Assembly: GCA_945913285.1 (NCBI GenBank)
Contig: CAMEDD010000022.1
Location: 1-45,654 of the forward strand
Reading direction: 5' to 3'
From: Candidatus Sulfopaludibacter sp. SbA3
Lineage (GTDB): Bacteria; Pseudomonadota; Alphaproteobacteria; Caulobacterales; Hyphomonadaceae
DNA: 45,654 nucleotides
A model generated the notes under the pieces. It had not been told where the DNA came from, ran no database searches, and saw nothing but the letters and a program-made list of their open reading frames with translations. Below, piece by piece: positions 29,131 to 38,354 of this stretch (within the stretch, counting starts at the first letter, position 1; the number at the start of each line of letters is the position of its first letter). A program made the position numbers and the translations under genes.

Positions 29131-31221
29131 CTACTCCGCTGCCACGGCGGTGTCTAGGCTGGTCGCCAGCGCCGAACACTCAGCCATCGTTCGGGACGCG
29201 CGCGCCACCGGATTTGAGAGGTAAAAGTCCCCGATCGCGCGGGCGAATGGCTCACTGCCGAGGGACACGGAACTGGCTGGCATGGCCGCGCTCAGCGCCG
29301 CGCTTCCCTTGGCGCCCGGGGCATATCCGCGCCCGGAAAACGGCGTGTTCTCACCGGCTTTCCCGCGCAGCAGGCCGCGCAGTTCATCGGCTGTGTCGTA
29401 GGCAAGCGCCTTGCCGAAAAGAGCGGACAAGGCCCGGAAGATTGCCCAGCCCTCGCGCGCCTCGCCTTTCGGCTGCACAGCGCGCGTGGTGATCTGCACA
29501 CGGCCTTCGGTATTCACATATGTCGCACTGATTTCGCTGTAGGCGGCGCACGGCAATACGATATCCGCGCGTGACGCTCCGGCATCGCCGTGCGTGCCGA
29601 CATAAATCACGCTCGAGCTGCCAAGGCGCGACAGGTCAACCTCGTCAGCGCCGAGCAGGACAACCGTCTTCACGCTGCCATCCAGAATGTTGCCCGTCGC
29701 CTTGCCGCCCTCTGCCGGCACGAAGCCCGCATCGAGCGCGCCCACGCGGCCAGCGGCTGTGTGCAGCATGCCATAACCGGCCCAGCCTTCCGCAATGGCG
29801 CCAACGTTTTGCGCCAGTCCCAGCGCGGCCGACAGCACCGCCTCGCCGTCGCTCCGGCAAACGCCCGCTTCCCCGATGACGATCATCGGCTTCGCCGCGC
29901 CCTTGAAGAATGCACGCACCGCTTCGGAATTCAGCGCAGCCGGCGAATTGCCAAAATGCTCATACGGATAGGTGAGGTCCGCTGCCGGGCCGATGACACC
30001 GACCTTGAGTTTGCCCCAGAGCCAGCTTTTGCGGATGCGGGCATTCCACACGGCCGCTTCGACGCGGGGGTTGGCGCCGATCAGCAGCAGCGCATCGCAG
30101 CCCTCCACGCCCGCCAGGGTCGGATTGAGCAGGTAGTGCTCTCGCACGCCGCTCAGGCCATACTGAGCTCCCGCGGGCCGGCAGTCGGTGTTCCTGACAC
30201 CGAGGGACCGGAAGAAATCCAGAGCGGCCTTGGCCTGCTCGGCTTCGATGAGATCGCCCGCCACGACGCCGATCTGGTCAGCGCCCACCGACAGGGCGGC
30301 TTTCACAGCGTCAAGGGCTTCAGGCCAGGTGACCGCCAGCAGCTTGCCATTCCGGCGCGCGTAGGGCCGGTCAAGACGCTGGCGCGCGAGCCCGTCCCAG
30401 ACGAAGCGGGATTTGTCGGACAGCCACTCTTCGTTCACGTCCTCGTTCGTTTCCGGAAGGATGCGCATCACAGCATCACCCTTCGAGTCGATCCGGATAG
30501 CCGCGCCCATCGCGTCCATGACGTCGATGGACGAGGTCTTGCGAAGCTCCCAGGGCCGCGCATTGAACGCGTAAGGTTTGGACGTCAGAGCGCCCACCGG
30601 GCAAAGGTCGATGACGTTGCCAGACAGTTCCGACGTCAGGGACTTCTCAAGGTAGGTCGTGATTTCGGCCGTCTCGCCGCGCGAGATCATGCCGATCTCT
30701 TCCACACCCGCGACCTCGGCCACGAACCGCACACAGCGCGTGCACTGGATGCAGCGTGTCATGATCGTCTTGACGAGCGGGCCCATGTTCTTGTCTTCGA
30801 CGGCGCGCTTGTTCTCGTCATACCGGCTCTCGCCGCGGCCATAGGCCACCGCCTGGTCCTGCAGGTCGCACTCCCCGCCCTGATCGCAGATCGGGCAATC
30901 CAGCGGGTGATTGATGAGAAGGAACTCCATCACGCCATTGCGCGCCTTCTCGACATAGGCGCCTTTGGTGCGGATGACCGGCGGCGAACCGTCCCGGTTC
31001 GGACGAAGATCGCCGACGATCTGCGCGCAGGAGGCCAGCGGTTTCGGCGCGCCTTCCCACTCGACAAGGCACATCCGGCAGTTGCCCGCCACTGACAGGC
31101 GCTCATGGTAGCAGAAACGCGGTATCTCAGCGCCCACTTCCTCGCACGCCTGCATCAGCGTGTAGGCCTTCGGAACCTCGACTTCCTGTCCGTCGATGTT
31201 GAGTTTGAACGTGTCTGACAT
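29131..31221 (-). CDS. nuoG: NADH-quinone oxidoreductase subunit G
   Basis: This 696-residue largest peripheral subunit of complex I carries several iron-sulfur clusters. The N-terminal [2Fe-2S] domain has CYHERLSVAGNCRMC, the His/Cys [4Fe-4S] region is HPLDCPICDQGGECDLQDQ, and a second [4Fe-4S] site is CIQCTRCVRFVAEV with a later NVIDLCPVGALTSKP. The rest is a molybdopterin-oxidoreductase-like domain that keeps the fold but not the cofactor role. Length matches alphaproteobacterial NuoG (about 690). It is 5 nt after nuoF. Confidence 0.97.
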   Translation of the reverse strand: MSDTFKLNIDGQEVEVPKAYTLMQACEEVGAEIPRFCYHERLSVAGNCRMCLVEWEGAPKPLASCAQIVGDLRPNRDGSPPVIRTKGAYVEKARNGVMEFLLINHPLDCPICDQGGECDLQDQAVAYGRGESRYDENKRAVEDKNMGPLVKTIMTRCIQCTRCVRFVAEVAGVEEIGMISRGETAEITTYLEKSLTSELSGNVIDLCPVGALTSKPYAFNARPWELRKTSSIDVMDAMGAAIRIDSKGDAVMRILPETNEDVNEEWLSDKSRFVWDGLARQRLDRPYARRNGKLLAVTWPEALDAVKAALSVGADQIGVVAGDLIEAEQAKAALDFFRSLGVRNTDCRPAGAQYGLSGVREHYLLNPTLAGVEGCDALLLIGANPRVEAAVWNARIRKSWLWGKLKVGVIGPAADLTYPYEHFGNSPAALNSEAVRAFFKGAAKPMIVIGEAGVCRSDGEAVLSAALGLAQNVGAIAEGWAGYGMLHTAAGRVGALDAGFVPAEGGKATGNILDGSVKTVVLLGADEVDLSRLGSSSVIYVGTHGDAGASRADIVLPCAAYSEISATYVNTEGRVQITTRAVQPKGEAREGWAIFRALSALFGKALAYDTADELRGLLRGKAGENTPFSGRGYAPGAKGSAALSAAMPASSVSLGSEPFARAIGDFYLSNPVARASRTMAECSALATSLDTAVAAE

Positions 31222-31226
31222 GGCCC

Positions 31227-32531
31227 CTACTCTGCCGCGATCACGGCGCCCTGCACCATGGCGCGCGGCAGCCTGTAACGATTGATGCGGTCTTCGATCT
31301 CATGCCGGAAATGCCGGATCAGCCCCTGGATCGGCCAGGCCGCAGCATCTCCCAGCGCGCAGATCGTGTGACCTTCGACCTGCTTGGTCACGTCGAGCAG
31401 CGTATCGATCTCATCATGCGTCGCCTCGCCCTTCACCATCCGCTCGAGCACGCGCCACATCCAGCCCGTGCCTTCGCGGCACGGCGTGCACTGGCCGCAG
31501 CTCTCGTGCTTGTAGAAGTAGGCCAGACGCGCGATCGCCTTGATAAGGTCCGTCTGCTTGTCCATCACGATCACAGCCGCCGTGCCGAGACCGGACTTCA
31601 GGTCGCGAAGCGTGTCGAAATCCATGCAGGCGTCCATGATCTGCTCGGCCGGCACCATCGGCACGGACGAGCCGCCCGGGATCACAGCCTTCAGGTTTTC
31701 CCAGCCGCCGCGAATGCCGCCGCAATGCGTTTCGATCAGTTCACGGAACGTGACCGACATTTCTTCTTCGACGTTGCACGGCTTGTTGACGTGCCCGGAA
31801 ATGCAGAACAGCTTCGTGCCCGAATTGTTCGGCCGCCCAAAGGAGGAGAACCACTGCGCGCCGCGCCGGAGGATCGTCGGCACCACGGCAATAGACTCGA
31901 CATTGTTGACCGTCGTCGGGCACCCGTAGAGGCCCGCATTTGCCGGGAATGGCGGCTTCAGGCGCGGCTGGCCCTTCTTGCCTTCGAGGCTTTCGAGCAG
32001 CGCTGTCTCTTCGCCGCAAATGTACGCGCCGGCGCCGTGGTGCACGTAGAGATCAAAGTCCCAGCCATTGAGGTTGTTCTGTCCGATCAGGCGCGCCTCA
32101 TAGGCTTCCTTGACCGCTTTCTCGAGCGCTTGGCGCTCCGCGATGTATTCGCCGCGAACATAAACATAGCACGTGTGCGCGCGCATGGCCCGGCTGGCCA
32201 CCATGCAGCCTTCGATCAGCAGGTGCGGATCGTGCCGCAGGATCTCGCGGTCTTTGCAGGTGCCCGGTTCGGACTCGTCGGCATTGACCACGAGGTAATG
32301 CGGGCGGTCGCGCACTTCTTTCGGCATGAACGTCCACTTGAGGCCGGTCGGGAAACCTGCCCCGCCGCGCCCGCGAAGGCCGGACGCCTTGATCTGGTCG
32401 CACAGCCAGTCAGGCCCGAGATCGAGCATCTCTTTGGTCAGGTGCCACGCGCCGCGCTGCCTGGCGGCCTCAAGCTCCGGCGAATGCGCGCCGTAAAGGT
32501 TCGTGAAGATGCGATCCTTGTCCTGCAACAT
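31227..32531 (-). CDS. nuoF: NADH-quinone oxidoreductase subunit F
   Basis: This 434-residue subunit binds NADH, FMN and the N3 [4Fe-4S] cluster, the electron entry point of complex I. The NADH/FMN loop is [16 protein letters not shown] (about residues 61-76), [19 protein letters not shown] is the FMN-binding segment, and the cluster ligands are in [15 protein letters not shown] with a distal Cys in [13 protein letters not shown]. The ATG at 32531, 2 nt after nuoE, starts [14 protein letters not shown] and is preferred over an upstream in-frame start inside nuoE. Confidence 0.97.
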   Translation of the reverse strand: MLQDKDRIFTNLYGAHSPELEAARQRGAWHLTKEMLDLGPDWLCDQIKASGLRGRGGAGFPTGLKWTFMPKEVRDRPHYLVVNADESEPGTCKDREILRHDPHLLIEGCMVASRAMRAHTCYVYVRGEYIAERQALEKAVKEAYEARLIGQNNLNGWDFDLYVHHGAGAYICGEETALLESLEGKKGQPRLKPPFPANAGLYGCPTTVNNVESIAVVPTILRRGAQWFSSFGRPNNSGTKLFCISGHVNKPCNVEEEMSVTFRELIETHCGGIRGGWENLKAVIPGGSSVPMVPAEQIMDACMDFDTLRDLKSGLGTAAVIVMDKQTDLIKAIARLAYFYKHESCGQCTPCREGTGWMWRVLERMVKGEATHDEIDTLLDVTKQVEGHTICALGDAAAWPIQGLIRHFRHEIEDRINRYRLPRAMVQGAVIAAE

Positions 32532-32533
32532 GA

Positions 32534-33499
32534 TCAGTCTTTTCCCCGGCCAAAAATGAGGTCGTGTTCGTCGAACCTGCCATCGGCGAGCATACGCGCC
32601 TGCGCGACCCACTTCTCGCGGTCAATACGGTCCTTGAAGCCGAACCTGGCCTCGACGGTATCCACCGTTTCCGGGCTCCATGCGGCGATCTGCGCGAACG
32701 TGCGCACCCCCATCTCGAGCAGCATCGCCTCGAACTTCGGCCCGACGCCGTTGATGCGTTTCAGGTCGTCTGCTGCAGGCGCCTTTGGAACTTCCGGTTC
32801 AATTTTTGCAGCCGGCGCCGGCGCAGGCGCCGGAGCGCTGGCGGGTGCACCCGGAAGGTTGGGCAGCTCCCGCAGCCGGCTCTTGCTGCCGTCATAGAGC
32901 GAAGCGTCGGTGAGGACCGGCGTGCCGCCCTCGGGCGCGCTGTTCACGCGCGCCACTTGCGGACCGGGCCTGGCGGCCGCACCATTGCGCAGGCAGGATA
33001 GGATGCCAGACAGTATTTCGGGTGTGAGGTCTTCGAAATAGTCGTCGTTGATCTGTACCATCGGTGCATTCACGCACGCACCGAGGCACTCAACCTCTTC
33101 CCATGACAGACGCTGATCGTCGGTCACGTGCATCGGCTTGCCGATTTCCCGGGTGCAGACCTCTTTCAGGCCTTCCGCGCCGCGCAGCTGGCAGGGCGTC
33201 GTGCCGCACAGCTGGACATGGAACTTGCCGACAGGCTGCAGCCGGAACATCGTGTAGAACGTCGCGACTTCGTAGACCCGGATGTAGGGCATCTCCAGCC
33301 GGTCGGCGACTTCGCGCATCGCCGGCTCGGACAGCCATCCATTATTGTCCTTCTGCGCCAGCCAAAGCAGCGGAATCACCGCCGATCGCTGTTTGTCGGC
33401 CGGATATTTGCCGCGCCAGAACGCGATCTTTTCTTCTGTTTCAGGCTTGAACGCGAAGCTGTCGCCGCCTGCGTCCAGATCAAACCGGCGCAAAGCCAT
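32534..33499 (-). CDS. nuoE: NADH-quinone oxidoreductase subunit E with C-terminal helix-hairpin-helix-like extension
   Basis: This 321-residue protein has two parts. Residues 1-175 are the thioredoxin-like 24-kDa subunit holding the N1a [2Fe-2S] cluster, with ligands C98, C103, C138 and C142 (in [12 protein letters not shown] and [18 protein letters not shown]). An Ala/Pro-rich linker (about 217-243) follows, then a small domain (246-307) containing [20 protein letters not shown] and the repeated-looking [15 protein letters not shown]. This tail resembles the helix-hairpin-helix-like domain fused to NuoE or encoded separately in many alphaproteobacteria; E. coli NuoE (about 166 residues) lacks it. 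The start follows the VOC-gene stop directly (TAGATG) with GGAAGGAG before it. Confidence 0.95.
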   Translation of the reverse strand: MALRRFDLDAGGDSFAFKPETEEKIAFWRGKYPADKQRSAVIPLLWLAQKDNNGWLSEPAMREVADRLEMPYIRVYEVATFYTMFRLQPVGKFHVQLCGTTPCQLRGAEGLKEVCTREIGKPMHVTDDQRLSWEEVECLGACVNAPMVQINDDYFEDLTPEILSGILSCLRNGAAARPGPQVARVNSAPEGGTPVLTDASLYDGSKSRLRELPNLPGAPASAPAPAPAPAAKIEPEVPKAPAADDLKRINGVGPKFEAMLLEMGVRTFAQIAAWSPETVDTVEARFGFKDRIDREKWVAQARMLADGRFDEHDLIFGRGKD

Positions 33500-33952
33500 C
33501 TATCGCTCCTTCCGCGCAGGCACAGTCACGCGCCCGGCTTCATCGATTGGCCAGAACGGGTTGTAGGCCACTTCCCAGGCATTGCCTTCGGGGTCTGAGA
33601 AATAACCCGAATAGCCGCCCCAATAGGTCTTGTGCGGCGCCTTCGCAATCCGCACGCCCGCCTCAGCGAGACGGGCAAAAATCAAATCCACCTCTTCGGC
33701 GGAGCGCGCATTGAACGCCAGGGCAAAGCCTTTGAACTGTCCTTTACGGTCGTCGGGCGCGCCGGCGTCATCGGCCAGCTTGGTTTCGTCCCACAGCCCG
33801 AGCGCCATGCCGCCCGCATTGAAAAAGGCAACCTCGCCTTTGACGCCGCCATCCACAAAGCCGAGAACGTCCGTATAGAAACGCACCATTCCCGCGAGGT
33901 CCCGGACCCCGATCGTGAGGATCGATAAGCGCTGTTCGGGCAAGACGGCCAT
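33500..33952 (-). CDS. VOC-family (glyoxalase/bleomycin-resistance fold) protein
   Basis: This 150-residue protein has two beta-alpha-beta-beta-beta modules. The first begins LSILTIGVRDLAGMVRFYTD, and the second ends in GGYSGYFSDPEGNAWEVAYN with the family's terminal Glu. VOC proteins bind metals and catalyse varied reactions (glyoxalase, dioxygenase, epimerase, resistance by sequestration). The usual first-strand ligand (His or Gln) appears replaced by Thr in LTIGV, so metal-dependent catalysis is doubtful. No specific substrate can be assigned. It shares one base with the NTF2-like gene upstream (TGATG) and abuts nuoE, so it is made with complex I. Confidence 0.85.
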   Translation of the reverse strand: MAVLPEQRLSILTIGVRDLAGMVRFYTDVLGFVDGGVKGEVAFFNAGGMALGLWDETKLADDAGAPDDRKGQFKGFALAFNARSAEEVDLIFARLAEAGVRIAKAPHKTYWGGYSGYFSDPEGNAWEVAYNPFWPIDEAGRVTVPARKER

Positions 33953-34299
33953 CAGGCAGCGCCTCCGCGCGCGAAGTCCACGCGGACGATCTTGCCCCCG
34001 GCGATGGTATAGATCGCAGCCACCTGGAAACTGTCTCCGCCCGGCGCGCGCTCGACCTGCTCATGGTCGATCACCGTCGTGCCCAGATCGATCCGGTTGA
34101 CGAGCCTCGCGTGGTTCTTCGGGAACTCGTAAAACAGGTCTTCATGCCGCTTCCGGATCGCGGCCAACCCGCGATGCGTCACCTCGCCATTGAAGCCCGC
34201 GAGCACCGCGTCCTCAGCATAGCACGCGAGGAAAGCCTCGATGTTCTGGTTATTATAGGCGTCCAGCTGTTTCTGGACGAGTTCGGCGGACGCGCTCAA
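33952..34299 (-). CDS. NTF2/SnoaL-like small protein, steroid-isomerase-type fold
   Basis: This 115-residue protein has the NTF2-like pattern: an N-terminal helix ([20 protein letters not shown]) followed by [20 protein letters not shown] and a curved sheet ending in [20 protein letters not shown]. Members range from isomerases and dehydratases to non-catalytic binding modules, so no function is assigned. The start is a TTG overlapping the nuoD stop (TTGA), with GGGGAG 8 nt before it, which supports the unusual codon. It is coupled upstream to nuoD and downstream to the VOC gene inside the nuo operon. Confidence 0.8.
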   Translation of the reverse strand: MSASAELVQKQLDAYNNQNIEAFLACYAEDAVLAGFNGEVTHRGLAAIRKRHEDLFYEFPKNHARLVNRIDLGTTVIDHEQVERAPGGDSFQVAAIYTIAGGKIVRVDFARGGAA

Positions 34300-35501
34300 C
34301 GGTCGATCTCCCCGAACACGATATCGAGCGATCCGAGGATCGCCGACACGTCGGCCAGCTGGTGACCTTTTGACAGGTGGTCCATGGCCTGGAGGTGCGG
34401 ATAGCCGGGCGCCCGGATCTTGACCCGGTACGGACGGTTTGTCCCGTCGGCAACAAGGTATACGCCGAACTCGCCCTTGGGCGCTTCAATCGCAGCGTAG
34501 CACTCGCCTTCTGGCACGTGGAACCCTTCCGTATACAGCTTGAAATGGTGGATCAGTGCTTCCATCGAGTTCTTCATGTCCGCGCGGCGCGGCGGCGCCA
34601 GCTTGCCCCCCGAATTCAGGACCGGCCCTGGGCCCTCCTTCGCAAGCAGGTCGGCGCACTGCCGGATGATCTTCACCGACTCGCGCATCTCTTCCATGCG
34701 GCACACATAGCGGTCGTAATTGTCGCCGTGCCGGCCGACCGGCACCTTGAACTGCAGTTCGGAATAGCACTCGTAGGGCTGCGAGCGGCGCAGGTCCCAG
34801 GCAATACCGGAGCCGCGCACCATCACACCCGAGAAGCCCCAGTCGAGGATCATCTTCTGGTCCACAACGCCGATATCGACGTTGCGCTGCTTGAAGATGC
34901 GGTTTTCCGTGATCAGGTCTTCGATCCGGTCCATTTTTTCCGGAAACTGCTCACACCAGGCCGCAATATCGTCGATCAGCTTCTGCGGCAGGTCCTGATG
35001 AACGCCGCCAGGACGGAAATAGGCCGCATGCATCCGGCTGCCGGACGCGCGCTCGTAGAACACGCAGAGTTTCTCGCGTTCCTCGAAGCCCCAGGTGATC
35101 GGGGTCAGCGCGCCGCAGTCCATGGCCTGCGTCGTGACGTTCAGGATGTGCGACATGATCCGGCCGATCTCGGAGAACATGACGCGGATCAGGCTCGCAC
35201 GGCGCGGCACTTCGGTGCCCAGCATTTTCTCGATCGCGAGGCACCAGGCGTGCTCCTGGTTCATCGGCGCGCAATAGTCGAGCCGGTCGAAATACGGCAG
35301 GCCCTGCAGGTAGGTCTTGTATTCCAGCAGCTTCTCGGTGCCGCGGTGCAGCAGTCCGATGTGACTGTCGATCCGCGTCACGACTTCGCCGTCGAGGTCC
35401 ATGATCATTCGGAGCACGCCGTGGGCGGCCGGATGCTGAGGGCCGAAGTTCAGCGTGAACTTGCGGTCGTCTTCTTCGATGATGTGCGCAGTATCGGCCA
35501 T
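34296..35501 (-). CDS. nuoD: NADH-quinone oxidoreductase subunit D
   Basis: This 401-residue (49-kDa) subunit lines the quinone site next to NuoB and derives from the large subunit of NiFe hydrogenases. It contains [20 protein letters not shown] (the beta-hairpin with the quinone-binding His, about residues 19-38), [19 protein letters not shown] and [20 protein letters not shown]. The end, DIVFGEIDR, lacks metal-binding cysteines, as expected for complex I. It follows nuoC by 2 nt and is separate from it, not the NuoCD fusion of E. coli. Confidence 0.97.
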   Translation of the reverse strand: MADTAHIIEEDDRKFTLNFGPQHPAAHGVLRMIMDLDGEVVTRIDSHIGLLHRGTEKLLEYKTYLQGLPYFDRLDYCAPMNQEHAWCLAIEKMLGTEVPRRASLIRVMFSEIGRIMSHILNVTTQAMDCGALTPITWGFEEREKLCVFYERASGSRMHAAYFRPGGVHQDLPQKLIDDIAAWCEQFPEKMDRIEDLITENRIFKQRNVDIGVVDQKMILDWGFSGVMVRGSGIAWDLRRSQPYECYSELQFKVPVGRHGDNYDRYVCRMEEMRESVKIIRQCADLLAKEGPGPVLNSGGKLAPPRRADMKNSMEALIHHFKLYTEGFHVPEGECYAAIEAPKGEFGVYLVADGTNRPYRVKIRAPGYPHLQAMDHLSKGHQLADVSAILGSLDIVFGEIDR

Positions 35502-35503
35502 GA

Positions 35504-36115
35504 TCAGACGCTGCCTCCCGCTTTCTCGTCACCGGGAATTTCGCCGGTCATGCCTTCCCAGGGGGAGAGGAAATCGAAGTTGCGATACTCCTGAACCAGC
35601 TTCACCGGCTCGTAGATCACCCGCTTCTCGAGGTCGTCATAACGCACCTCATAATTGCCCGTGAGCGGGAAGTCCTTGCGCAGGGGATGGCCTTCGAAGC
35701 CGTAATCCGTCAGGATCCGGCGCAGGTCCGGATGATCCGAGAACAGGATCCCGTACATGTCGAAGGCTTCGCGCTCGAACCAGTTGGCCGCCGGCCAGAC
35801 CGGAATGCAGCTGGCGACAGCCGTCTCCTCGCCTGCGCGGATGCGGATGCGGATACGTTGGTTCAGGTGCATCGACAGGAGGTGATAAACCACCTCGAAA
35901 CGCTCGGCCCGCTCAGGATAATCGACGCCGCAGATATCGATCAGGGTTTCGAAGTTGCAAGCCGGGTCATCGCGCAGAAAGCCCAGCAGCGAGAGGATAT
36001 GCCCGCGTTCCGCCAGCAGTGTGAGCTCACCCGCAAACACCTGCGACGCGCGCACGGCGCCGGGCATCTTCGCCTGGATATGGGCCGCAAGGGCGCCCGG
36101 ATTGTCGAGGCTCAT
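35504..36115 (-). CDS. nuoC: NADH-quinone oxidoreductase subunit C
   Basis: This 203-residue (30-kDa) peripheral subunit of complex I supports NuoD and NuoI. The conserved family segment is [20 protein letters not shown] followed by [20 protein letters not shown] (about residues 115-155). The N-terminal half holds the alpha/beta domain with [20 protein letters not shown]. Length matches alphaproteobacterial NuoC. It lies 11 nt after nuoB and 2 nt before nuoD. Confidence 0.97.
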   Translation of the reverse strand: MSLDNPGALAAHIQAKMPGAVRASQVFAGELTLLAERGHILSLLGFLRDDPACNFETLIDICGVDYPERAERFEVVYHLLSMHLNQRIRIRIRAGEETAVASCIPVWPAANWFEREAFDMYGILFSDHPDLRRILTDYGFEGHPLRKDFPLTGNYEVRYDDLEKRVIYEPVKLVQEYRNFDFLSPWEGMTGEIPGDEKAGGSV

Positions 36116-36126
36116 CAGCTTTGCCC

Positions 36127-36699
36127 TTACCGTTCAATCGAGCCTTCGCGGCGGATTTTCTTCTGCAGTTGCAGGAACCCGTACACGAGCGCTTCGGCGG
36201 TTGGGGGGCATCCGGGCACGTAGATGTCGACCGGCACGATCCGGTCGCAGCCGCGCACGACGCTGTAGCTGTAATGATAGTATCCGCCGCCATTGGCGCA
36301 CGAGCCCATCGAGATCACGTAACGCGGCTCCGGCATCTGGTCATAAACCTTGCGAAGCGCAGGAGCCATCTTGTTGGTCAGCGTGCCCGCCACGATCATA
36401 ACGTCAGACTGACGCGGCGAGCCGCGCGGGGCCATGCCAAAGCGCTCGAGATCGTAACGCGGGTTGCCCGCGTGCATCATTTCGACCGCGCAGCAGGCGA
36501 GCCCGAAGGTCATCCACATCAAGGAACCGGTGCGCGCCCAGGTGATCAGGTCATCTGCTGCCGCCGTGAAGTAGCCCTTGTCGGCCAGCTGGTCCGAAAG
36601 ACCCTTGTAGAAGGGGTCATCGCTGCCAGGGCTATAGCCCCCTTCAACCCCGGCCCGCGCGCCGGACAGCGCATATGGCTTGTAAGACCCGCCGGACAT
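36127..36699 (-). CDS. nuoB: NADH-quinone oxidoreductase subunit B
   Basis: This 190-residue subunit carries cluster N2, the last iron-sulfur centre before quinone. Ligands are in [13 protein letters not shown] (tandem Cys) and in [20 protein letters not shown] with [20 protein letters not shown] after it. The ATG at 36699 overlaps the nuoA stop (TAATG) and starts [13 protein letters not shown]; an in-frame start 10 codons upstream lies inside nuoA and is less likely. The C-terminus includes the typical [15 protein letters not shown]. Confidence 0.97.
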   Translation of the reverse strand: MSGGSYKPYALSGARAGVEGGYSPGSDDPFYKGLSDQLADKGYFTAAADDLITWARTGSLMWMTFGLACCAVEMMHAGNPRYDLERFGMAPRGSPRQSDVMIVAGTLTNKMAPALRKVYDQMPEPRYVISMGSCANGGGYYHYSYSVVRGCDRIVPVDIYVPGCPPTAEALVYGFLQLQKKIRREGSIER

Positions 36700-37073
36700 T
36701 ATTCCCACTCCAGCGCGCCGCGGCGCCACTCATAGATGAAACCGACCGTCAGGACGCCGAGGAAGGCGACCATCGACCAGAAACCCAGGATGCCGATCTC
36801 GCCGAGGCTCACCGCCCAGGGAAACAGGAACGCCACCTCAAGATCGAAAATGATGAACAGGATGGCGACGAGATAGAAGCGCACGTCGAACTTCATCCGG
36901 GCGTCGTCGAACGCGTTGAACCCGCATTCATAGGCCGAATTCTTCTCGGGATCGGGCTTCGACGGCGCCAGCAGCGCCGAACCGAGCACAAACAGACCCG
37001 AGATCACGCCGCCGATCACGAGAAAAAAGATGACCGGCAGATAGTCCAGCGCCAGGCGTTCAACTTCGGACAT
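36699..37073 (-). CDS. nuoA: NADH-quinone oxidoreductase subunit A
   Basis: This 124-residue, three-helix membrane subunit of complex I begins the operon. Helices are at about 10-32, 65-88 and 95-115. The conserved loop [20 protein letters not shown] contains the family Cys, and [20 protein letters not shown] is the helix with the acidic pair. TGGAGG lies 9 nt before the ATG. A promoter-like sequence is upstream in the gap to glk. Confidence 0.97.
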   Translation of the reverse strand: MSEVERLALDYLPVIFFLVIGGVISGLFVLGSALLAPSKPDPEKNSAYECGFNAFDDARMKFDVRFYLVAILFIIFDLEVAFLFPWAVSLGEIGILGFWSMVAFLGVLTVGFIYEWRRGALEWE

Positions 37074-37387
37074 GCTTGGTACCTCCAGGTACAGAGCTAA
37101 CGGTCGCCCGATTAGGACGGTTTCCTCGCATGCGCAACATGCTGGGGCGCGCGTTCAGCACGCCGCGGCACTATAACTGACCGGCGCATCTATTCACGCG
37201 CCTCCAGCTGCGGCGGTGCGTCACGCAAGGCGCGCCGCCAAGCCCGCCCGGGACCGCCTTGAGGACAGGAAATCAGCATATTTTTCAAGGCGCGTGTCCG
37301 AAACGGCCCGACTTAGCCTATCGCGTCAGCAATACGGCGCCTGAACCAAGCGCCGCTGCCGCACGGCGCGAATCAGGCCCCCGGGCA
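37074..37387 (-). promoter_or_regulatory. glk-nuoA intergenic region with a candidate nuo promoter
   Basis: This is the only gap above 300 bases. No convincing gene is in it. On the minus strand TATAGT (37175-37170) is a good -10 match about 97 nt before nuoA, with a weak GTGAAT 16 nt upstream as a possible -35. Nearer nuoA, TTGCGC and TAATCG (about 37138-37109) form a poorer pair. The part next to glk has short GC-rich inverted repeats (for example GGCGC/GCGCC around 37338-37356), but none has a T-run, so no glk terminator can be called. Confidence 0.4.
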
Positions 37388-38353
37388 TCAATGATCAGCG
37401 CGCATCTGCCCGAACTGCGCTGCGGCGCCGATCAGCGGCGCGGTGTCCTCGTGCAGGAGCCGCACCGGGCAGCGCTCAAGAAACCGGCTCATCGGGCCGC
37501 GCGCCGCAAACCGTTCGCGGGCCTCAGGGGAGCGGAAGATATCCCAGAACTTTTCAGACACACCCCCAGCCAGTACCACACCGCCCAGGGCGCCGTTCGC
37601 CAGGGCCAGATCCCCCGCCGCCCCCATGACCGCCAGGGCGCGCACCTGGATCAGCGCCTGATACATCTCATCGCCCCCCGCCGCCCGCGCGCTCATCTCG
37701 GCAGGCGTCGCCGGCGCCAGCTCAACGTCGAACATCTCACAGAAGGCCGCGTGCACGGCCGCCAGGCCGCTGCCCGACGCAACCAGCTCATTCGAGACAT
37801 AGCCGTGATCACGCATCAGCAAGCCCGCCAGTTCCCGCTCAAGCGCCGTGCGCGGCGCATAGGCCATGTGACCGCCTTCGCCGCCCAGCACTTTCCAGCC
37901 TTCGTCCAGCGAAACCAATGTCGCGACCCCGAAACCGGTTCCCGGGCCCGTCACCAGCACCGGGGCGCCCGGCGCCGCCTCGCCGTCAAACACCGGCAGG
38001 AAAGCAGCGGCCCCCATCTCGGGCACCGACCGCGCCATCGCGACGAAATCATTGAACAGCGTCACGCCCGAGAACCCGAACGTATCGCGCAAGGCCGCCT
38101 CGGACACGCTCCAGTTCCGGTTGGTCAGGTGCACAGCCCCGCCCAGCACCGGACCGGCGGCCGCAATGCCCGCAAGACCGGGCTTCACGCCGCTGAGATC
38201 GAGAAAGTGCCGGAGGGCGTCGTCAAACGTCCGGAAGTCACCGCCGGCAAGCACGGTGTAGTTTTCGATGCAGATCCGCCCCTCGCGGCGCGCCGCGGTG
38301 GCAAAGCGGGCATTCGTGCCCCCGATATCGGCGACGAGCAGCGACGGCGTCAT
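37388..38353 (-). CDS. glk: glucokinase
   Basis: This 321-residue cytoplasmic enzyme phosphorylates glucose with ATP to glucose 6-phosphate. The N-terminal phosphate loop LVADIGGTNARFA (residues 6-18), LFNDFVAMARSVP, GPGTGFGVATLV and the substrate region EGGHMAYAPRTALE are all of the Glk (not ROK) type. Length matches E. coli Glk. It is the last gene of zwf-pgl-edd-glk, one base after edd, so it feeds glucose directly into the Entner-Doudoroff route encoded with it. Confidence 0.96.
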   Translation of the reverse strand: MTPSLLVADIGGTNARFATAARREGRICIENYTVLAGGDFRTFDDALRHFLDLSGVKPGLAGIAAAGPVLGGAVHLTNRNWSVSEAALRDTFGFSGVTLFNDFVAMARSVPEMGAAAFLPVFDGEAAPGAPVLVTGPGTGFGVATLVSLDEGWKVLGGEGGHMAYAPRTALERELAGLLMRDHGYVSNELVASGSGLAAVHAAFCEMFDVELAPATPAEMSARAAGGDEMYQALIQVRALAVMGAAGDLALANGALGGVVLAGGVSEKFWDIFRSPEARERFAARGPMSRFLERCPVRLLHEDTAPLIGAAAQFGQMRADH

Positions 38354-38354
38354 G

